Shown: positions 1 to 11,220, numbered from the stretch's first letter. The stretch: 64,000 bases of DNA from Altericroceibacterium spongiae (GCF_003610805.1 NZ_RAPF01000001.1:434001-498000); one strand, 5' to 3'. The notes: generated from the letters alone by a model not told the origin. Made by a program: numbers and translations.

Positions 1-183
1 GAAGGTCTGGCCGATTACGGCGCTCTTCCGGCTGCGGATTCTTCCGTGAAAGCAGACGGTGCCATCAGCTATCCGATCAAGGATTTCTACATGACCAACC
101 CGATCGCTCGGGCCAGTGCGGTGATGCAGCAATGCTCTGCCGAACTGCTCCATGGTGAAGCGCTTCCGGAGGCCGCCGAATGA
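1..183 (+). CDS. nuoG: NADH-quinone oxidoreductase subunit G, C-terminal end (partial)
   Basis: The window opens inside a reading frame that ends at the TGA at 181-183, leaving 60 codons. The fragment contains the stretch [18 protein letters not shown], typical of the extreme C-terminus of the NuoG subunit (the iron-sulfur and molybdopterin-oxidoreductase-like subunit of the peripheral arm of complex I). Its stop overlaps the nuoH start (ATGA), as expected in a nuo operon. The iron-sulfur domains lie upstream of the window, so the call rests on the short tail and on position. Confidence 0.9.
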   Translation, partial: EGLADYGALPAADSSVKADGAISYPIKDFYMTNPIARASAVMQQCSAELLHGEALPEAAE

Positions 184-1223
184 CCGCCTTTTTCGAATCC
201 CTTGGCATGACCTATGGATGGGCCTGGTTCGTGGCGACGGTCTGCGGAATCCTGCTGATTGCGCTGCCGCTGATGCTGGCAGTGGCCATGGTCATTTATT
301 TCGACCGTAAGATCTGGGCGGCTATGGCGCTCCGGCGCGGGCCCAATGTGGTCGGCCCGTTCGGCCTGCTGCAAAGTTTTGCGGACGGTTTGAAAGTCTT
401 CCTTCAGGAAACCATTATCCCTTCGGCTGCGAATAAGGGGCTGTTCCTGATCGCACCGATCATCACTTTTACCGTGGCGCTGATGGCCTGGGCGGTGGTG
501 CCTTTCGCCGACGGGGCCGTGCTCGCCGACATCAATGTCGGTCTGCTCTACGTTCTGGCGATCTCATCGCTCGGTGTTTATGGCGTGGTGATTTCGGGCT
601 GGGCGTCGAACTCCAAATACCCCTTCTTTTCGGCGCTTCGTGCGGCCGCGCAGATGATTTCCTACGAAGTTTCCATCGGTTTCATTCTGATCTGCGTGAT
701 CCTGTGGGCCGGTACGAACAATCTCAGTGAAATCGTACTGGCGCAGAAGGGGGCCGGGCTTGGCATCGTCAATGGTTTCTTCTTCAATATTCTGCTCTTC
801 CCGATGTGGGTTCTGTTCCTGATTTCAGGCATGGCCGAAACGGCGCGTCCGCCTTTCGACCTGACCGAAGCGGAATCCGAACTCGTAGCGGGGTATCAGA
901 CCGAATACAGCTCGATGTCTTTCGCACTCTTCTGGCTCGGCGAATATGCCAATGTCCTGTTGATGTGCGCGCTGAACACCACGCTGTTCTTCGGTGGCTG
1001 GCTGCCGCCGCTCGATATCGGCATTCTTTATGTCGTGCCGGGCTTTATCTGGTGGCTGCTGAAGACTGCCTTCTTCTTCTTCGTCTTCTCCTGGGTGAAG
1101 GCGACGGTCCCGCGCTTCCGCTATGACCAGCTGATGCGTCTGGGCTGGAAAATTTTCCTTCCGATGAGCCTGCTCTTCGTAGTGCTGGTTTCCGGTTATC
1201 TTATGCTGACGAGGTACGGATGA
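180..1223 (+). CDS. nuoH: NADH-quinone oxidoreductase subunit H
   Basis: This is the 347-residue membrane subunit that joins the peripheral arm of complex I to the membrane arm and forms part of the quinone chamber. It has about eight to nine hydrophobic segments, the [11 protein letters not shown] loop near residues 52-62, and the acidic quinone-site loop containing [13 protein letters not shown] near 222-234. Length is normal for the family. The ATG overlaps the nuoG stop by 4 nt and the 3' end overlaps nuoI by 4 nt, pointing to translational coupling. Confidence 0.98.
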   Translation: MTAFFESLGMTYGWAWFVATVCGILLIALPLMLAVAMVIYFDRKIWAAMALRRGPNVVGPFGLLQSFADGLKVFLQETIIPSAANKGLFLIAPIITFTVALMAWAVVPFADGAVLADINVGLLYVLAISSLGVYGVVISGWASNSKYPFFSALRAAAQMISYEVSIGFILICVILWAGTNNLSEIVLAQKGAGLGIVNGFFFNILLFPMWVLFLISGMAETARPPFDLTEAESELVAGYQTEYSSMSFALFWLGEYANVLLMCALNTTLFFGGWLPPLDIGILYVVPGFIWWLLKTAFFFFVFSWVKATVPRFRYDQLMRLGWKIFLPMSLLFVVLVSGYLMLTRYG

Positions 1224-1705
1224 GCGTCCCCCATCTCATCAAGACCTTCACGCTCTATGAGTTCGTGAAGGCCCACGCGCTGACCTTGAAGTATTTCTTC
1301 AAGCCCAAGGCGACGATCAACTATCCGTTCGAGAAGAACGATCTGAGCCCGCGTTTCCGTGGTGAACATGCTTTGCGCCGCTATCCCAACGGGGAAGAGC
1401 GCTGCATTGCCTGCAAGCTGTGCGAAGCGATTTGTCCGGCACAGGCGATTACCATCGAAGCCGAGCCGCGCGACGATGGAAGCCGCCGGACGACGCGCTA
1501 CGATATCGACATGACGAAATGTATCTATTGCGGTTTCTGTCAGGAAGCCTGTCCGGTGGATGCTATCGTCGAAGGGCCGAATTTCGAATATTCGACCGAA
1601 ACCCGAGAGGAACTCCTCTATGACAAGGCGAAACTCCTCGCGAATGGGGACAAGTGGGAGCGGGCGATTGCCGCGAACCTTGAAGCCGATGCGCCCTATC
1701 GCTAA
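1220..1705 (+). CDS. nuoI: NADH-quinone oxidoreductase subunit I (two 4Fe-4S)
   Basis: The 161-residue ferredoxin-like subunit carries clusters N6a and N6b, which pass electrons to the terminal N2 cluster in complex I. Two complete CxxCxxCxxxCP motifs are visible, at Cys62/65/68/72 and Cys101/104/107/111. The start overlaps the nuoH stop by 4 nt. A 24-nt gap separates it from nuoJ. Confidence 0.98.
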   Translation: MSVPHLIKTFTLYEFVKAHALTLKYFFKPKATINYPFEKNDLSPRFRGEHALRRYPNGEERCIACKLCEAICPAQAITIEAEPRDDGSRRTTRYDIDMTKCIYCGFCQEACPVDAIVEGPNFEYSTETREELLYDKAKLLANGDKWERAIAANLEADAPYR

Positions 1706-1729
1706 CCGGCTCGCCAAGGACTGACGGTC

Positions 1730-2350
1730 ATGATCCATACGATAGCTTTCTATATCTTCGCCGCCATGGTGATCGCCTCCGGGGCGCTCGTCATCATGGC
1801 GCGTAACCCGGTCCATTCGGTGCTGTGGCTGATCCTCGCATTTTTCAATGCGGCCGGCCTGATGGTGCTGGTCGGAGCCGAATTCATCGCCATGCTGCTG
1901 GTGATTGTCTATGTCGGCGCGGTTGCGGTGCTGTTCCTCTTCGTCGTGATGATGCTCGAAATCGACTTCGCTGAAATGCGCGCCGGTTTTGTGAAGTATT
2001 TTCCGATAGGGGTGCTGCTCGCCATTGTGCTGGTGGCGGAAATGATCCTCGGCATCGGTGCCTATAGTGCAGGGGCTCTGCATCTCGGTACGGCCGATGG
2101 AACCGGCGCACCGCTGATCGGTGAAAGCAATATCGAAAGCATCGGTGCGCTTCTTTATGGCCGGTATCTCTTCCTGTTCGAAAGCGCAGGTCTCGTTTTG
2201 CTCGTCGCCATGATCGGTGCGATCGTGCTGACTCATCGTGAACGTGGCGATGTGCGCGGGCATCAGAATATCAACAAGCAGGTTCGTCGCCGTCCGGATG
2301 ACGCAACCGTCAACACGCGCCCCGAAGTGGGCAAAGGGATTGAACTATGA
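1730..2350 (+). CDS. nuoJ: NADH-quinone oxidoreductase subunit J
   Basis: This is a 206-residue membrane subunit of complex I with five predicted TM segments. The conserved third helix, [17 protein letters not shown] (residues 61-77), is intact. The C-terminal tail after about residue 165 is hydrophilic and basic, as in other alphaproteobacteria. It sits between nuoI and nuoK with 13 nt to the chosen nuoK start. Confidence 0.97.
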   Translation: MIHTIAFYIFAAMVIASGALVIMARNPVHSVLWLILAFFNAAGLMVLVGAEFIAMLLVIVYVGAVAVLFLFVVMMLEIDFAEMRAGFVKYFPIGVLLAIVLVAEMILGIGAYSAGALHLGTADGTGAPLIGESNIESIGALLYGRYLFLFESAGLVLLVAMIGAIVLTHRERGDVRGHQNINKQVRRRPDDATVNTRPEVGKGIEL

Positions 2351-2363
2351 CCGGGGTGAAGCT

Positions 2364-2669
2364 GTGATCGGCATTGAACATTACGTCGTCGTCAGCTCGA
2401 TCCTTTTCGTGCTTGGCGTGCTGGGAATTTTCCTTAACCGGAAGAATGTGATCGTGATCCTTATGGCGATCGAGCTCATTCTGCTGTCGGTGAATATCAA
2501 CTTCGTGGCGTTCAGTGCCTTTCTGAACGATCTGGTCGGCCAGATTTTCGCGATGTTCATTCTAACCGTCGCAGCGGGTGAAGCCGCGATCGGCCTTGCC
2601 ATTCTGGTTATCTTCTTCCGTGACCGCGGCACGATTGCCGTCGATGACGTCAACCGGATGAAGGGATAA
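2364..2669 (+). CDS. nuoK: NADH-quinone oxidoreductase subunit K
   Basis: This is a 101-residue, three-helix antiporter-like subunit of complex I. I start it at the GTG at 2364 because translation then begins MIGIEHY, the usual NuoK N-terminus, and gives the normal length. An upstream in-frame ATG at 2238 would add 42 residues that are only nuoJ read in another frame. The membrane glutamates known to matter for proton pumping are present at Glu37 and Glu73. The stop lies 6 nt before nuoL. Confidence 0.95.
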   Translation: MIGIEHYVVVSSILFVLGVLGIFLNRKNVIVILMAIELILLSVNINFVAFSAFLNDLVGQIFAMFILTVAAGEAAIGLAILVIFFRDRGTIAVDDVNRMKG

Positions 2670-2675
2670 AAGAAC

Positions 2676-4739
2676 ATGTCCTCCATCCTGATAATCGTTT
2701 TCCTGCCGCTTCTGGCATCGGCCATTGCCGGACTGGGCAATAAGGCTCTCGGCAATGTACCTGCCAAGGTCATCACCACCGGCGCACTGTTCATTTCCTG
2801 TGCGCTGAGCTGGCCGATTTTCCTCAGCTATCTCGCCGGTACGGCGGAACCTTCCGTGGTTCCGGTGCTGATGTGGGTACAGTCTGGCGATTTTGCATTC
2901 GACTGGGCTCTGCGCGTCGACACGATGACGGCGATTATGCTGGTGGTCATCACCAGCGTGTCGGCTCTCGTGCATCTTTATAGCTGGGGCTATATGGATG
3001 ACGAGCCGGATCAGCCGCGTTTCTTCGCTTATCTTTGCCTGTTCACCTTCGCCATGCTGATGCTGGTGACGGCCGATAACCTCGTTCAGATGTTCTTCGG
3101 TTGGGAAGGCGTTGGCCTGGCCTCTTATCTGCTGATCGGCTTCTGGTTCCGCAAACCGAGTGCCGGAGCTGCTGCGATCAAGGCCTTTGTGGTCAACCGT
3201 GTGGGCGACCTTGGCTTCATGCTCGGTATTTTCGGCACGTTCCTTGTGTTCGGTACGGTTTCGATTCCCGAAATCCTTGCGGCTGCTCCGGGAATGTCGG
3301 GGGCGACCCTGCATTTCCTCGGCATGGAATTCCACACCATGACGATCCTGACGCTGCTGCTCTTCATCGGCGCGATGGGTAAATCGGCTCAGCTCGGTCT
3401 TCACACCTGGTTGCCCGACGCCATGGAAGGCCCGACGCCGGTTTCCGCACTAATCCATGCGGCGACCATGGTGACGGCCGGTGTGTTCATGGTGTGTCGT
3501 TTGTCGCCGATGTTTCAGGCGGCGCCCGACACGATGACTTTCGTCACACTGATCGGCGGACTAACCTGTCTGTTTGCAGCCACTATCGGTACGACACAGT
3601 GGGATATTAAGCGTGTGATCGCTTATTCGACCTGTTCGCAGCTCGGCTATATGTTCTTCGCTGCCGGTGTCGGCGCATACGGTGTGGCGATGTTCCACCT
3701 GTTCACGCACGCTTTCTTCAAGGCGCTGCTCTTCCTCGGTGCCGGTTCGGTGATCCATTCCATGCATCACGAACAGGATATGCGTTACTATGGTGCGCTT
3801 CGTAAGCAGATCCCGGTAACCTTCTGGGCGATGATGGCGGGGACGCTGGCGATCACCGGTGTCGGTGTTTACTGGCTCCATGCAGGCTTTGCCGGTTACC
3901 ATTCCAAGGATGCCATTCTCGAAGCGGCTTTTGCCAGCGGCACTGAAATGGGCCGCACAGCCTTCTGGCTGGGTGCGATCGCTGCCTTGCTGACGAGCTT
4001 CTATAGCTGGCGACTGATGTTCCTGACCTTCTGGGGCAAGCCGCGCTGGTCACAGTCTGAGCATATTCAGCATGCCGTTCATCACGGTCATGATGAACCT
4101 GAAGAAGCCAATCCGGCGCGTCAGGAAGATTCCGGCCACGATGTCAGCCATCACGTTCCGTCTCCGGAAGAAGACGATGGCACTGCCGGGTATCATCCGC
4201 ATGAAAGCGGTTGGGTAATGCTGGTGCCACTGATCCTTTTGTCGGTTGGCGCTGTCTTTGCCGGCTTCGTGTTCAGCCCCTACTTCGTGGAAAGCGAGAG
4301 CTTCTGGCAGGGATCGATCGTTTATAACGAACATCTCATGCACGAAATGCACGGCATTCCGACCTGGGTGAAACTGTCTGCCTCCATCGCGATGTTGATC
4401 GGTCTGGCTGTTGCCTGGTTCGCTTACATCAAGGACACGTCCATTCCGGGCAAATTCGTCAATCAGTTCAGGCAGGTTCACGCTTTCCTCTACAACAAGT
4501 GGTATTTCGACGAGTTGTACAATCTGATCTTCGTCCGTCCGGCATTCTGGCTCGGCAAGGTCTTCTGGAAGCAGGGCGATGTCGGCCTGATCGACCGGTT
4601 CGGTCCTAACGGTGCGGCCTGGGTCGTCGAACGTGGCGCTGTCGTCGCGAAGAAGATCCAGTCCGGCTATCTCTATTCCTATGCGCTAATCATGCTGCTC
4701 GGCTTGATTGCCGCGATCAGCTGGGTGATGGTGCGCTAA
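2676..4739 (+). CDS. nuoL: NADH-quinone oxidoreductase subunit L
   Basis: This is the 687-residue distal proton-pumping subunit of the membrane arm. Key residues in the antiporter-like core are visible: Glu144 in [11 protein letters not shown] and Lys236 in [15 protein letters not shown]. The C-terminal part supplies the long lateral helix. Between TM segments, residues 463-509 form a hydrophilic stretch with ten histidines and many acidic residues, longer than in the E. coli protein (see findings). The stop codon abuts the nuoM ATG with no gap. Confidence 0.98.
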   Translation: MSSILIIVFLPLLASAIAGLGNKALGNVPAKVITTGALFISCALSWPIFLSYLAGTAEPSVVPVLMWVQSGDFAFDWALRVDTMTAIMLVVITSVSALVHLYSWGYMDDEPDQPRFFAYLCLFTFAMLMLVTADNLVQMFFGWEGVGLASYLLIGFWFRKPSAGAAAIKAFVVNRVGDLGFMLGIFGTFLVFGTVSIPEILAAAPGMSGATLHFLGMEFHTMTILTLLLFIGAMGKSAQLGLHTWLPDAMEGPTPVSALIHAATMVTAGVFMVCRLSPMFQAAPDTMTFVTLIGGLTCLFAATIGTTQWDIKRVIAYSTCSQLGYMFFAAGVGAYGVAMFHLFTHAFFKALLFLGAGSVIHSMHHEQDMRYYGALRKQIPVTFWAMMAGTLAITGVGVYWLHAGFAGYHSKDAILEAAFASGTEMGRTAFWLGAIAALLTSFYSWRLMFLTFWGKPRWSQSEHIQHAVHHGHDEPEEANPARQEDSGHDVSHHVPSPEEDDGTAGYHPHESGWVMLVPLILLSVGAVFAGFVFSPYFVESESFWQGSIVYNEHLMHEMHGIPTWVKLSASIAMLIGLAVAWFAYIKDTSIPGKFVNQFRQVHAFLYNKWYFDELYNLIFVRPAFWLGKVFWKQGDVGLIDRFGPNGAAWVVERGAVVAKKIQSGYLYSYALIMLLGLIAAISWVMVR

Positions 4740-6290
4740 ATGGAGGGTTTTCCAATTCTTTCGCTGATGCTGCTGGTGCCGCTCGTCGGAGCGGTGGCCT
4801 GTCTCTTCGCAGAGGCTCGCGCCGCGCGTATGATCGCGCTCATCGCAACCCTGATCGATCTCGCTCTGGGGATCGTGTTGTGGCTCAATTTCGATGTCGG
4901 CGGAGCTCAGTGGCAGTTCGTCGAACGCGCTGAACTGTTTGCCGGTTTCAGCTGGGCGCTGGGGATCGACGGTATTGCTCTGTTGCTGATCCTGCTGTCG
5001 GTTTTCCTCATGCCGATCTGTATCGGTGCGAGCTGGAAATCGATCACCAAGCGCGTGGGCGAATATATGGCGGCGTTCCTGCTGATGGAGGTGCTGATGA
5101 TCGGCGTCTTCGCAGCGCAGGACCTCTTCCTGTTCTACATCTTCTTCGAATCCAGCCTTATTCCGATGTATCTCATCATCGGCATCTGGGGTGGCGATAA
5201 CCGGATCTATGCCAGTTATAAATTCTTCCTCTACACTTTGCTCGGTTCGGTGCTGATGCTGATCGCGATGCTGTGGATGGTGAATGTAGCCGGGACGACC
5301 GATATTCCCACGCTGATGGCCTATGATTTCCCGGTAAAGGCGCAAACATTGCTGTGGCTGGCTTTCTTCGCCAGTTTTGCGGTGAAAATGCCGATGTGGC
5401 CGGTTCACACCTGGTTGCCTGACGCTCACGTGCAGGCTCCGACGGCAGGCTCTGTTATTCTGGCCGGTGTGCTTCTGAAGATGGGCGGTTACGGTTTCAT
5501 CCGTTTCTCGCTGCCTATGCTGCCTGAAGCCTCGTCCTATTTTGCCGATTTCGTCTGGGCTCTGTCGATGATCGCGGTGGTCGTCACCAGCCTTATCGCT
5601 CTGGTCCAGAGCGACATGAAGAAGCTGATCGCCTATTCATCGGTCGCCCATATGGCGATTGTGACGGTGGGCCTGTTCTCCTTCAATGTGCAGGGCCTCG
5701 AAGGCTCGGTAATGCTGATGCTGGCGCATGGTCTGGTTTCAGGCGCGCTCTTCCTGTGTGTCGGCGTTATTTATGACCGGCTACACACGCGTGAGATTGC
5801 CCGGTATGGCGGCCTGGCCGTGAACATGCCGAAATATGCGGTGTTGTTCCTGTTCTTCACCATGGCCAGCATCGGCCTTCCGGGAACGGCCAACTTTGTC
5901 GGCGAATTCCTCAGCCTTGCTGGTATCTATCAGGTATCGACCTGGGCCGCGCTGATCTGCGGTACAGGCATTATTCTGGGTGCAGCTTATATGTTGTATC
6001 TTTATCGCCGGGTTGCTTTCGGCGAACAGAAGAATGCCGATGCCGCAGCTTTGCCCGATCTGGATGCCCGCGAATGGGTCATGCTTGGTGCGCTGGCTGC
6101 TGCGACCTTGTGGATGGGCGTCTATCCCGAAAGCTTCATGGCACCGATGCGCAATGACATTGCGACACTCGAAGCCCGGCTTGCCCAAGCGGCTCCGGAA
6201 AGCGATTCACATTTTGAAATGGGGGAACCCGTACCAATGGCAGATCATGCCGACGCTGCTCATGAAGCAGCCGAGGGGGGAGCACACTGA
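4740..6290 (+). CDS. nuoM: NADH-quinone oxidoreductase subunit M
   Basis: This is a 516-residue antiporter-like proton-pumping subunit. The pumping residues Glu137 (FFESSLIPMYLI) and Lys216 (AVKMPMWPVHTWLPDAH) are conserved. The last 30 residues are hydrophilic and rich in Ala, Glu and His. It starts on the base after the nuoL stop and its stop overlaps the nuoN ATG by 1 nt. Confidence 0.98.
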   Translation: MEGFPILSLMLLVPLVGAVACLFAEARAARMIALIATLIDLALGIVLWLNFDVGGAQWQFVERAELFAGFSWALGIDGIALLLILLSVFLMPICIGASWKSITKRVGEYMAAFLLMEVLMIGVFAAQDLFLFYIFFESSLIPMYLIIGIWGGDNRIYASYKFFLYTLLGSVLMLIAMLWMVNVAGTTDIPTLMAYDFPVKAQTLLWLAFFASFAVKMPMWPVHTWLPDAHVQAPTAGSVILAGVLLKMGGYGFIRFSLPMLPEASSYFADFVWALSMIAVVVTSLIALVQSDMKKLIAYSSVAHMAIVTVGLFSFNVQGLEGSVMLMLAHGLVSGALFLCVGVIYDRLHTREIARYGGLAVNMPKYAVLFLFFTMASIGLPGTANFVGEFLSLAGIYQVSTWAALICGTGIILGAAYMLYLYRRVAFGEQKNADAAALPDLDAREWVMLGALAAATLWMGVYPESFMAPMRNDIATLEARLAQAAPESDSHFEMGEPVPMADHADAAHEAAEGGAH

Positions 6291-7756
6291 TGGATTTCAA
6301 GTCTTCCCTTGGGCTGATTGCGCCCGAGATTATCCTTTCGGTTTCCAGTCTCGTACTGTTGCTGGTCGCCGCCTGGGCCGGTGACAAGGCCAGCCGCGCG
6401 ATCAGCGTCATTGCCTGCTTCGTTCTGGGCGCCTGTTTCTTCTTGGTTGCGCCGATGGTTTGCGCCGGAGTCGCAGGCCCGGACGCAGTGGCTTTTGATG
6501 GTCTGTTTACCGCCGATGCTTTCGCCGGTTTCGCCAAGCTGCTGATTTTCGCGGCGACGGGTGCCGCACTGGTGATTGCACCGAGCTTCTTTGACCGCAC
6601 CCGTTCGATGAAGGCCGAATATCCGGTTCTCATCCTGCTGGCCGCGCTGGGCATGTCGCTGATGGTTTCGGCCACCGATTTGCTTACGCTGTATATCGGT
6701 CTCGAACTGAACAGTCTGGCGTCCTACGTTCTTGCCGCTTTTCTGCGTAATGATGAGCGTTCGGCGGAAGCGGGTCTGAAATATTTCGTCCTCGGGGCAT
6801 TGGCGAGCGGTATTTTGCTGTTCGGCATGAGCCTGACTTACGGCTTCACCGGTTCCACCGATTTCACGGCGGTCCGGGCAGCTCTGACGGGTGACATGTC
6901 CACCGGTGCGCTGTTCGCCGTGATCTTCGTGCTGGCCGGTCTGGCGTTCAAGATTTCGGCTGTGCCGTTCCATATGTGGACGCCGGATGTCTATGAAGGC
7001 TCTCCAACGCCTGTCACAGCGTTCTTTGCCACTGCACCGAAGGTGGCCGCTGTTGCTCTGTTGATGCGGGTTTCGCTCGATGCGTTCGGTATGCAGGCGG
7101 ATGCCTGGCGCCAGATCGTGCTTTTTGTGGCACTGGCTTCGATCATAGTCGGTGCGCTGGGCGCTATCGGTCAGGCCAATATCAAGCGTCTGATGGCCTT
7201 CAGTTCGATCAATAATGTCGGCTTCATCCTGATCGGCCTTGTCACCGGAACGGTGGACGGGGCGAGTGCGATGCTGGTCTATCTGGCCATTTATATCGCC
7301 ATGACTGCGGGCAGCTTTATCGCCATCGTAATGATGAAGGACGAAAATGGCGCTCCGGTTGAGCTGATCGCCGATATCGCCGGTCTGTCGCGTAGCAAGC
7401 CGCTTCTCGCCGCCTGTCTGGCGATGATGATGTTCAGCCTTGCCGGTATTCCGCCGCTATTCGGTTTCTGGGGTAAGTTTGTAGTGTTTCAGGCTGCTGT
7501 TGAAGCCGATTATGTGGCGCTGGCCGCAGTTGGTATCGCTGCCAGCGTGATCGGTGCCTTCTATTATCTGAAGATCGTCAAGGTCATGTATTTTGACGAG
7601 CCGGCGGATGTGGTGAAGGGGTCTTCGGACTGGGCGCACTGGGCTTTGCTTGCCATCAGCGCGTTGTTCATTTCTCCGCTTGGCTATTTGCTGACAGGCT
7701 GGCTCGGCGGCGTTGCGGATAAGGCTGCGACGACATTGTTCCTCGTGGCCGCCTGA
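6290..7756 (+). CDS. nuoN: NADH-quinone oxidoreductase subunit N
   Basis: This is a 488-residue antiporter-like subunit, the last complex I gene of the operon. Glu139 (YIGLELNSLASY) and Lys221 (LAFKISAVPFHMWTPDVYEG) mark the expected proton channel. The gene overlaps nuoM by 1 nt and lies 11 nt from the TTG start of birA, so the downstream genes may be co-transcribed with complex I. Confidence 0.98.
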   Translation: MDFKSSLGLIAPEIILSVSSLVLLLVAAWAGDKASRAISVIACFVLGACFFLVAPMVCAGVAGPDAVAFDGLFTADAFAGFAKLLIFAATGAALVIAPSFFDRTRSMKAEYPVLILLAALGMSLMVSATDLLTLYIGLELNSLASYVLAAFLRNDERSAEAGLKYFVLGALASGILLFGMSLTYGFTGSTDFTAVRAALTGDMSTGALFAVIFVLAGLAFKISAVPFHMWTPDVYEGSPTPVTAFFATAPKVAAVALLMRVSLDAFGMQADAWRQIVLFVALASIIVGALGAIGQANIKRLMAFSSINNVGFILIGLVTGTVDGASAMLVYLAIYIAMTAGSFIAIVMMKDENGAPVELIADIAGLSRSKPLLAACLAMMMFSLAGIPPLFGFWGKFVVFQAAVEADYVALAAVGIAASVIGAFYYLKIVKVMYFDEPADVVKGSSDWAHWALLAISALFISPLGYLLTGWLGGVADKAATTLFLVAA

Positions 7757-7767
7757 GCGGCACCGGT

Positions 7768-8496
7768 TTGATCGAGTTCGTCGCCGAGACGGGGTCTACC
7801 AACGCTGACCTTCTCTCTCGCCTCATGTCGGGAGAGAAGGTCGCTGAAGGCGACTGGCTGGTAGCGAACCGGCAAACTGCGGGGCGCGGACGTCAGGGAC
7901 GGAGCTGGCTTAGCGAAGCCGGTAATTTTTACGGCTCTACTGTCGTCTTTCCGCAAGCGAGTGACCCTGTTCCGGCCGGATTGTCCTTCGTGACTGCACT
8001 GGCTTTGTATGAAGCGCTGGTGCCGATGCTCGAACGGCCCGATTGTCTGCGTCTCAAATGGCCCAACGATGTTCTGCTCGATGGTGCAAAGCTGGCCGGA
8101 ATCCTGTTGGAAAGCAAGGGATCGGGTCCCGGCAGCGGGCTGGTTATCGGTGTCGGTGTGAATCTCGCAGCCGCCCCTGCCATAGCCGATAGGGACGTGC
8201 GTAGTGTTGCCGGAAGAGGCGTAGCGCCCGACCGCGATCTTTTCGCCAGTCGTCTGGCGGAGTCTTTCAGCAAAGAACTCCGTTTGTGGCGTCAGCAGGG
8301 TTTGAGCCCGGTGCTGGAGCGCTGGCTTGCCGTGGCGCATCCTGTTGGCACTCCCTTATCCGTCCATGCTACGGATAGTTCCCGGATCAGCGGGCGCTTT
8401 GCCGGACTGGGCGATGACGGGGCGCTGCTGCTGGAGGATAATCAGGGCAAAACGCATAGGCTGCATGCCGGTGATGTAATGCTGGGAAGGAATTGA
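7768..8496 (+). CDS. birA: biotin--[acetyl-CoA-carboxylase] ligase
   Basis: This is a 242-residue biotin protein ligase that activates biotin to biotinyl-AMP and attaches it to the carboxyl carrier protein. Visible motifs are the substrate loop GRGRQGRSW (about residues 32-40), STNADLL near the N-terminus and RLKWPNDV. There is no N-terminal helix-turn-helix, so it is the catalytic-only form and not a repressor. I accept TTG at 7768 because the protein then starts MIEFVAETGSTN, the family start. It lies 11 nt after nuoN and 3 nt before coaX. Confidence 0.93.
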   Translation: MIEFVAETGSTNADLLSRLMSGEKVAEGDWLVANRQTAGRGRQGRSWLSEAGNFYGSTVVFPQASDPVPAGLSFVTALALYEALVPMLERPDCLRLKWPNDVLLDGAKLAGILLESKGSGPGSGLVIGVGVNLAAAPAIADRDVRSVAGRGVAPDRDLFASRLAESFSKELRLWRQQGLSPVLERWLAVAHPVGTPLSVHATDSSRISGRFAGLGDDGALLLEDNQGKTHRLHAGDVMLGRN

Positions 8497-8499
8497 GCC

Positions 8500-9279
8500 A
8501 TGCTTCTGGCCGTGGATATGGGCAATACCAATGTCGTTTTCGCTTTGTTCGAAGATGGCGAGATCCGTACACGCTGGCGCATAGCGACCGATCCCCGCCG
8601 TACCGGTGACGAATATGCGGTCTGGTTGATCCAGCTCATGCAGATCGAGAAAATCGAACCAGCGGTCATCACACAGATGATCGTGTCCACAGTGGTTCCC
8701 CGGGCAAGACATAACCTCGAAGTGCTGGGCCAGAAATATTTTGGTGTAACACCCATTTTTGCCGGGGAGGGCGTGGCCGAATGGGATTTCCCGATTGATG
8801 TGGATCAGCCGCGCTCGTTAGGAGCGGACCGGGCGCTCAACGCGCTGGCCGCTCATGCCAAGCATGATGGCGATCTGATCGTGGTGGATTTCGGCACAGC
8901 GACGACTTTCGATGTGGTGGATTTCCGCGGTGCCTATAAAGGGGGCATTATCGCTCCCGGTATCAATCTGTCGCTTGAAGCATTGGTGAGCCAGACGGCC
9001 AAATTACCCCGCGTGGCGATCGATGCGCCGCATACCAGCTCGGTAGTGGGCCGGAACACCGAAGACCAGATGATGATCGGTCTGTTCTGGGGCTATGTCG
9101 CGATGATGGAGGGGCTGATTGCCCGGTTGCGCGCGGAAATCGGCCGCCCGGCCAAAGTTGTTGCGACAGGTGGCCTGGCCATCCTGTTCGACCAGAAAAC
9201 GGAGATTTTTGACGCTGTGGATGCTGATCTGACCCTTGAGGGCCTTGCCCTTCTCGCTGAACGGACGAATGCCCGGTGA
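8500..9279 (+). CDS. coaX: type III pantothenate kinase
   Basis: This 259-residue protein phosphorylates pantothenate, the first step of coenzyme A synthesis, and belongs to the ASKHA fold. The motifs DMGNTN (residues 6-11), [12 protein letters not shown] and DFGTATTFD identify CoaX and not the CoaA kinases. Its TGA overlaps the GTG start of the next gene. The birA-coaX-RNase J order is common in sphingomonads and rhizobia. Confidence 0.95.
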   Translation: MLLAVDMGNTNVVFALFEDGEIRTRWRIATDPRRTGDEYAVWLIQLMQIEKIEPAVITQMIVSTVVPRARHNLEVLGQKYFGVTPIFAGEGVAEWDFPIDVDQPRSLGADRALNALAAHAKHDGDLIVVDFGTATTFDVVDFRGAYKGGIIAPGINLSLEALVSQTAKLPRVAIDAPHTSSVVGRNTEDQMMIGLFWGYVAMMEGLIARLRAEIGRPAKVVATGGLAILFDQKTEIFDAVDADLTLEGLALLAERTNAR

Positions 9280-10925
9280 AAAAGAATTACGCACCCGAAG
9301 ATGAGGTTCTTTTCCTCGCACTTGGCGGCTCCGGCGAGATCGGCATGAATGTCAATCTTTATGGCTGTCAGGGCAAATGGCTGATGGTCGATCTGGGTAT
9401 GACCTTCAGCGGCAATGAATATCCCGGTGTCGATCTGGTTTTTGCCGATCCGGACTTTATTGAGGACCGGCTCGATGATCTTCTGGGCATTGTGCTGACG
9501 CATGCGCATGAAGATCACATTGGCGCCATTCCCTATTTTGCCGCCGATTTCGGCGTACCTCTCTACGCCACCCCTTTTACTGCCGAACTGATCCGACGAA
9601 AATTGCAGGAAGCCGGCATTGCTGATGAGGTCGAGCTGCATGTGGTCGATGACGATCATGGCCGTATCGAGCTGGGGCCTTTCGGCATATCCTATGTGCC
9701 GCTTGCGCATTCCATTGCCGAAGGCAACGCGCTGTTGATCGACACACCGCAGGGACGCATTTTCCACACTGGCGACTGGAAGCTCGACGAGGAACCGCTG
9801 ATCGGTGAGCCGGCGACCGAAGAAGAACTGACTGCGATCGGCGATGAAGGTGTATTGGCGCTCGTTTGCGATTCCACCAATGTTTTCAATCCGGTGCCCT
9901 CCGGCTCGGAGGGTGCGGTCTATCGTGGATTGCTGGAGGAAGTGCAGCGCCATACGGGCAAGCGCGTGCTGGTGACGACTTTCGCTTCCAATGTCGCCCG
10001 TCTTCAGACGCTCGGTTATATTGCGCAGGAAACCAATCGCAAACTGTGTGTTGCGGGTCGCTCGCTGGACCGGATCATCGAGGTGGCAAAGGCAAATGGC
10101 TATTTGCGGGAATTTCCGCCCACGGTGGATTTCGACACGGCGATGTCCCTGCCGCGCGGTGAAATTCTGATTGTTGCGACAGGTGGGCAGGGTGAGCCGC
10201 GTGCGGCTCTTGCCCGGATTGCCGAGGATAATCACCCGATCGGTCTCGATAAAGGCGATGTGGTGCTGTTTTCCAGCCGTCAGATTCCCGGGAACGAATT
10301 GTCGATCGGGCGAGTGCAGAACCGTCTGGCGGAACGTGGTATCACCATGATTACCGACCGGCAGAGTGCAATTCACGTTTCGGGCCATCCGGGACGACCG
10401 GAACTTGAAGCGCTTTATAGCTGGCTGAAGCCGGAAATTCTTGTGCCCGTTCACGGCGAAATCCGGCATATGCAGGAACAGGCGCGGGTAGGGCTTGCCA
10501 ATGGCATACCGCATGCTGTGTTTCAGAAGAATGGCGATATTGTTCGCCTTGCCCCCGGAACACCGGGCAAGATAGGTGAGATCGAGACCGGGCGTCTGGT
10601 ACTGGATGGCGATGTCATTATTCCGGCTGACGGTGAAGCCATCAGTATGCGGCGGCGCATGGCGCGTGACGGGATGCTGATCGTGGTTCTTGATGGCACT
10701 CTCAGCCCGCAAATTCAGGGATTTGGCGTTCCACTCGATGAAGATTATGATGCTTTCGTGAGTGAAGCGGAAGAGGATGTAGGAAAGGCCATCGCCAAAC
10801 TGAAGGGCGGTGCGCGGCACGACCGTGAAGCCGTTATGGAAACGGCACGGCTTGCGGCACGGCGCGCGGCACAGCGCTGGTCAGGCAAGAAACCGCAGAC
10901 GCGGGTGATACTGGCCGGAGGCTGA
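9276..10925 (+). CDS. rnj: ribonuclease J
   Basis: This is a 549-residue metallo-beta-lactamase/beta-CASP ribonuclease with expected endo- and 5'-3' exonuclease activity in RNA maturation and decay. The zinc motif THAHEDH is at residues 75-81, followed by the beta-CASP signatures, including [11 protein letters not shown]. It starts with GTG at 9276, overlapping the coaX stop by 3 nt. Length fits the alphaproteobacterial RNase J group. The gene is 4 nt from the DUF1467 gene. Confidence 0.94.
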   Translation: MKKNYAPEDEVLFLALGGSGEIGMNVNLYGCQGKWLMVDLGMTFSGNEYPGVDLVFADPDFIEDRLDDLLGIVLTHAHEDHIGAIPYFAADFGVPLYATPFTAELIRRKLQEAGIADEVELHVVDDDHGRIELGPFGISYVPLAHSIAEGNALLIDTPQGRIFHTGDWKLDEEPLIGEPATEEELTAIGDEGVLALVCDSTNVFNPVPSGSEGAVYRGLLEEVQRHTGKRVLVTTFASNVARLQTLGYIAQETNRKLCVAGRSLDRIIEVAKANGYLREFPPTVDFDTAMSLPRGEILIVATGGQGEPRAALARIAEDNHPIGLDKGDVVLFSSRQIPGNELSIGRVQNRLAERGITMITDRQSAIHVSGHPGRPELEALYSWLKPEILVPVHGEIRHMQEQARVGLANGIPHAVFQKNGDIVRLAPGTPGKIGEIETGRLVLDGDVIIPADGEAISMRRRMARDGMLIVVLDGTLSPQIQGFGVPLDEDYDAFVSEAEEDVGKAIAKLKGGARHDREAVMETARLAARRAAQRWSGKKPQTRVILAGG

Positions 10926-10929
10926 AGCG

Positions 10930-11217
10930 ATGCAGTGGACATCGATCCTGGCGATTTATGCTCTTGTCTGGATCATGTGCGGTTTCATCATGCTGCCTTT
11001 CGGCATTCGCACGCATGAGGAGCAGGGGCTGGATAAAGTTCCGGGGCAAGCCGAGAGCGCTCCGGCCAACTTCCGCCCCTGGCGTGTGGTTATCCGGGCG
11101 AGTATTCTCGCTGCCGTCATATGCGGAGTGTTCGTGGCGAATTACCACTATGGCTGGGTCGGGCTGAACGATCTCAACCTCTATGACCCACCCGAAGCAT
11201 GGTCTGGAAATCGTTAG
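10930..11217 (+). CDS. DUF1467 family membrane protein
   Basis: This is a 95-residue protein with two predicted TM helices, near residues 7-25 and 54-72. The conserved WIMCGFIMLPFGIRTHEEQG segment is the DUF1467 signature, a small alphaproteobacterial family without a known function. It closes the plus-strand operon and its stop lies only 3 nt from the stop of the convergent nitronate monooxygenase gene. Confidence 0.9.
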   Translation: MQWTSILAIYALVWIMCGFIMLPFGIRTHEEQGLDKVPGQAESAPANFRPWRVVIRASILAAVICGVFVANYHYGWVGLNDLNLYDPPEAWSGNR

Positions 11218-11220
11218 ATC

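Noticed and set aside
1196-2263. 355-codon minus-strand frame antisense to nuoI and nuoJ
   Set aside because: Rich in His, Arg, Asp and Gln as expected for the antisense of hydrophobic genes; nuoI and nuoJ are unmistakable on the other strand.
9093-10820. 575-codon minus-strand frame antisense to RNase J
   Set aside because: The RNase J motifs on the plus strand are complete, and this frame shows no recognisable domain, so it is a shadow.
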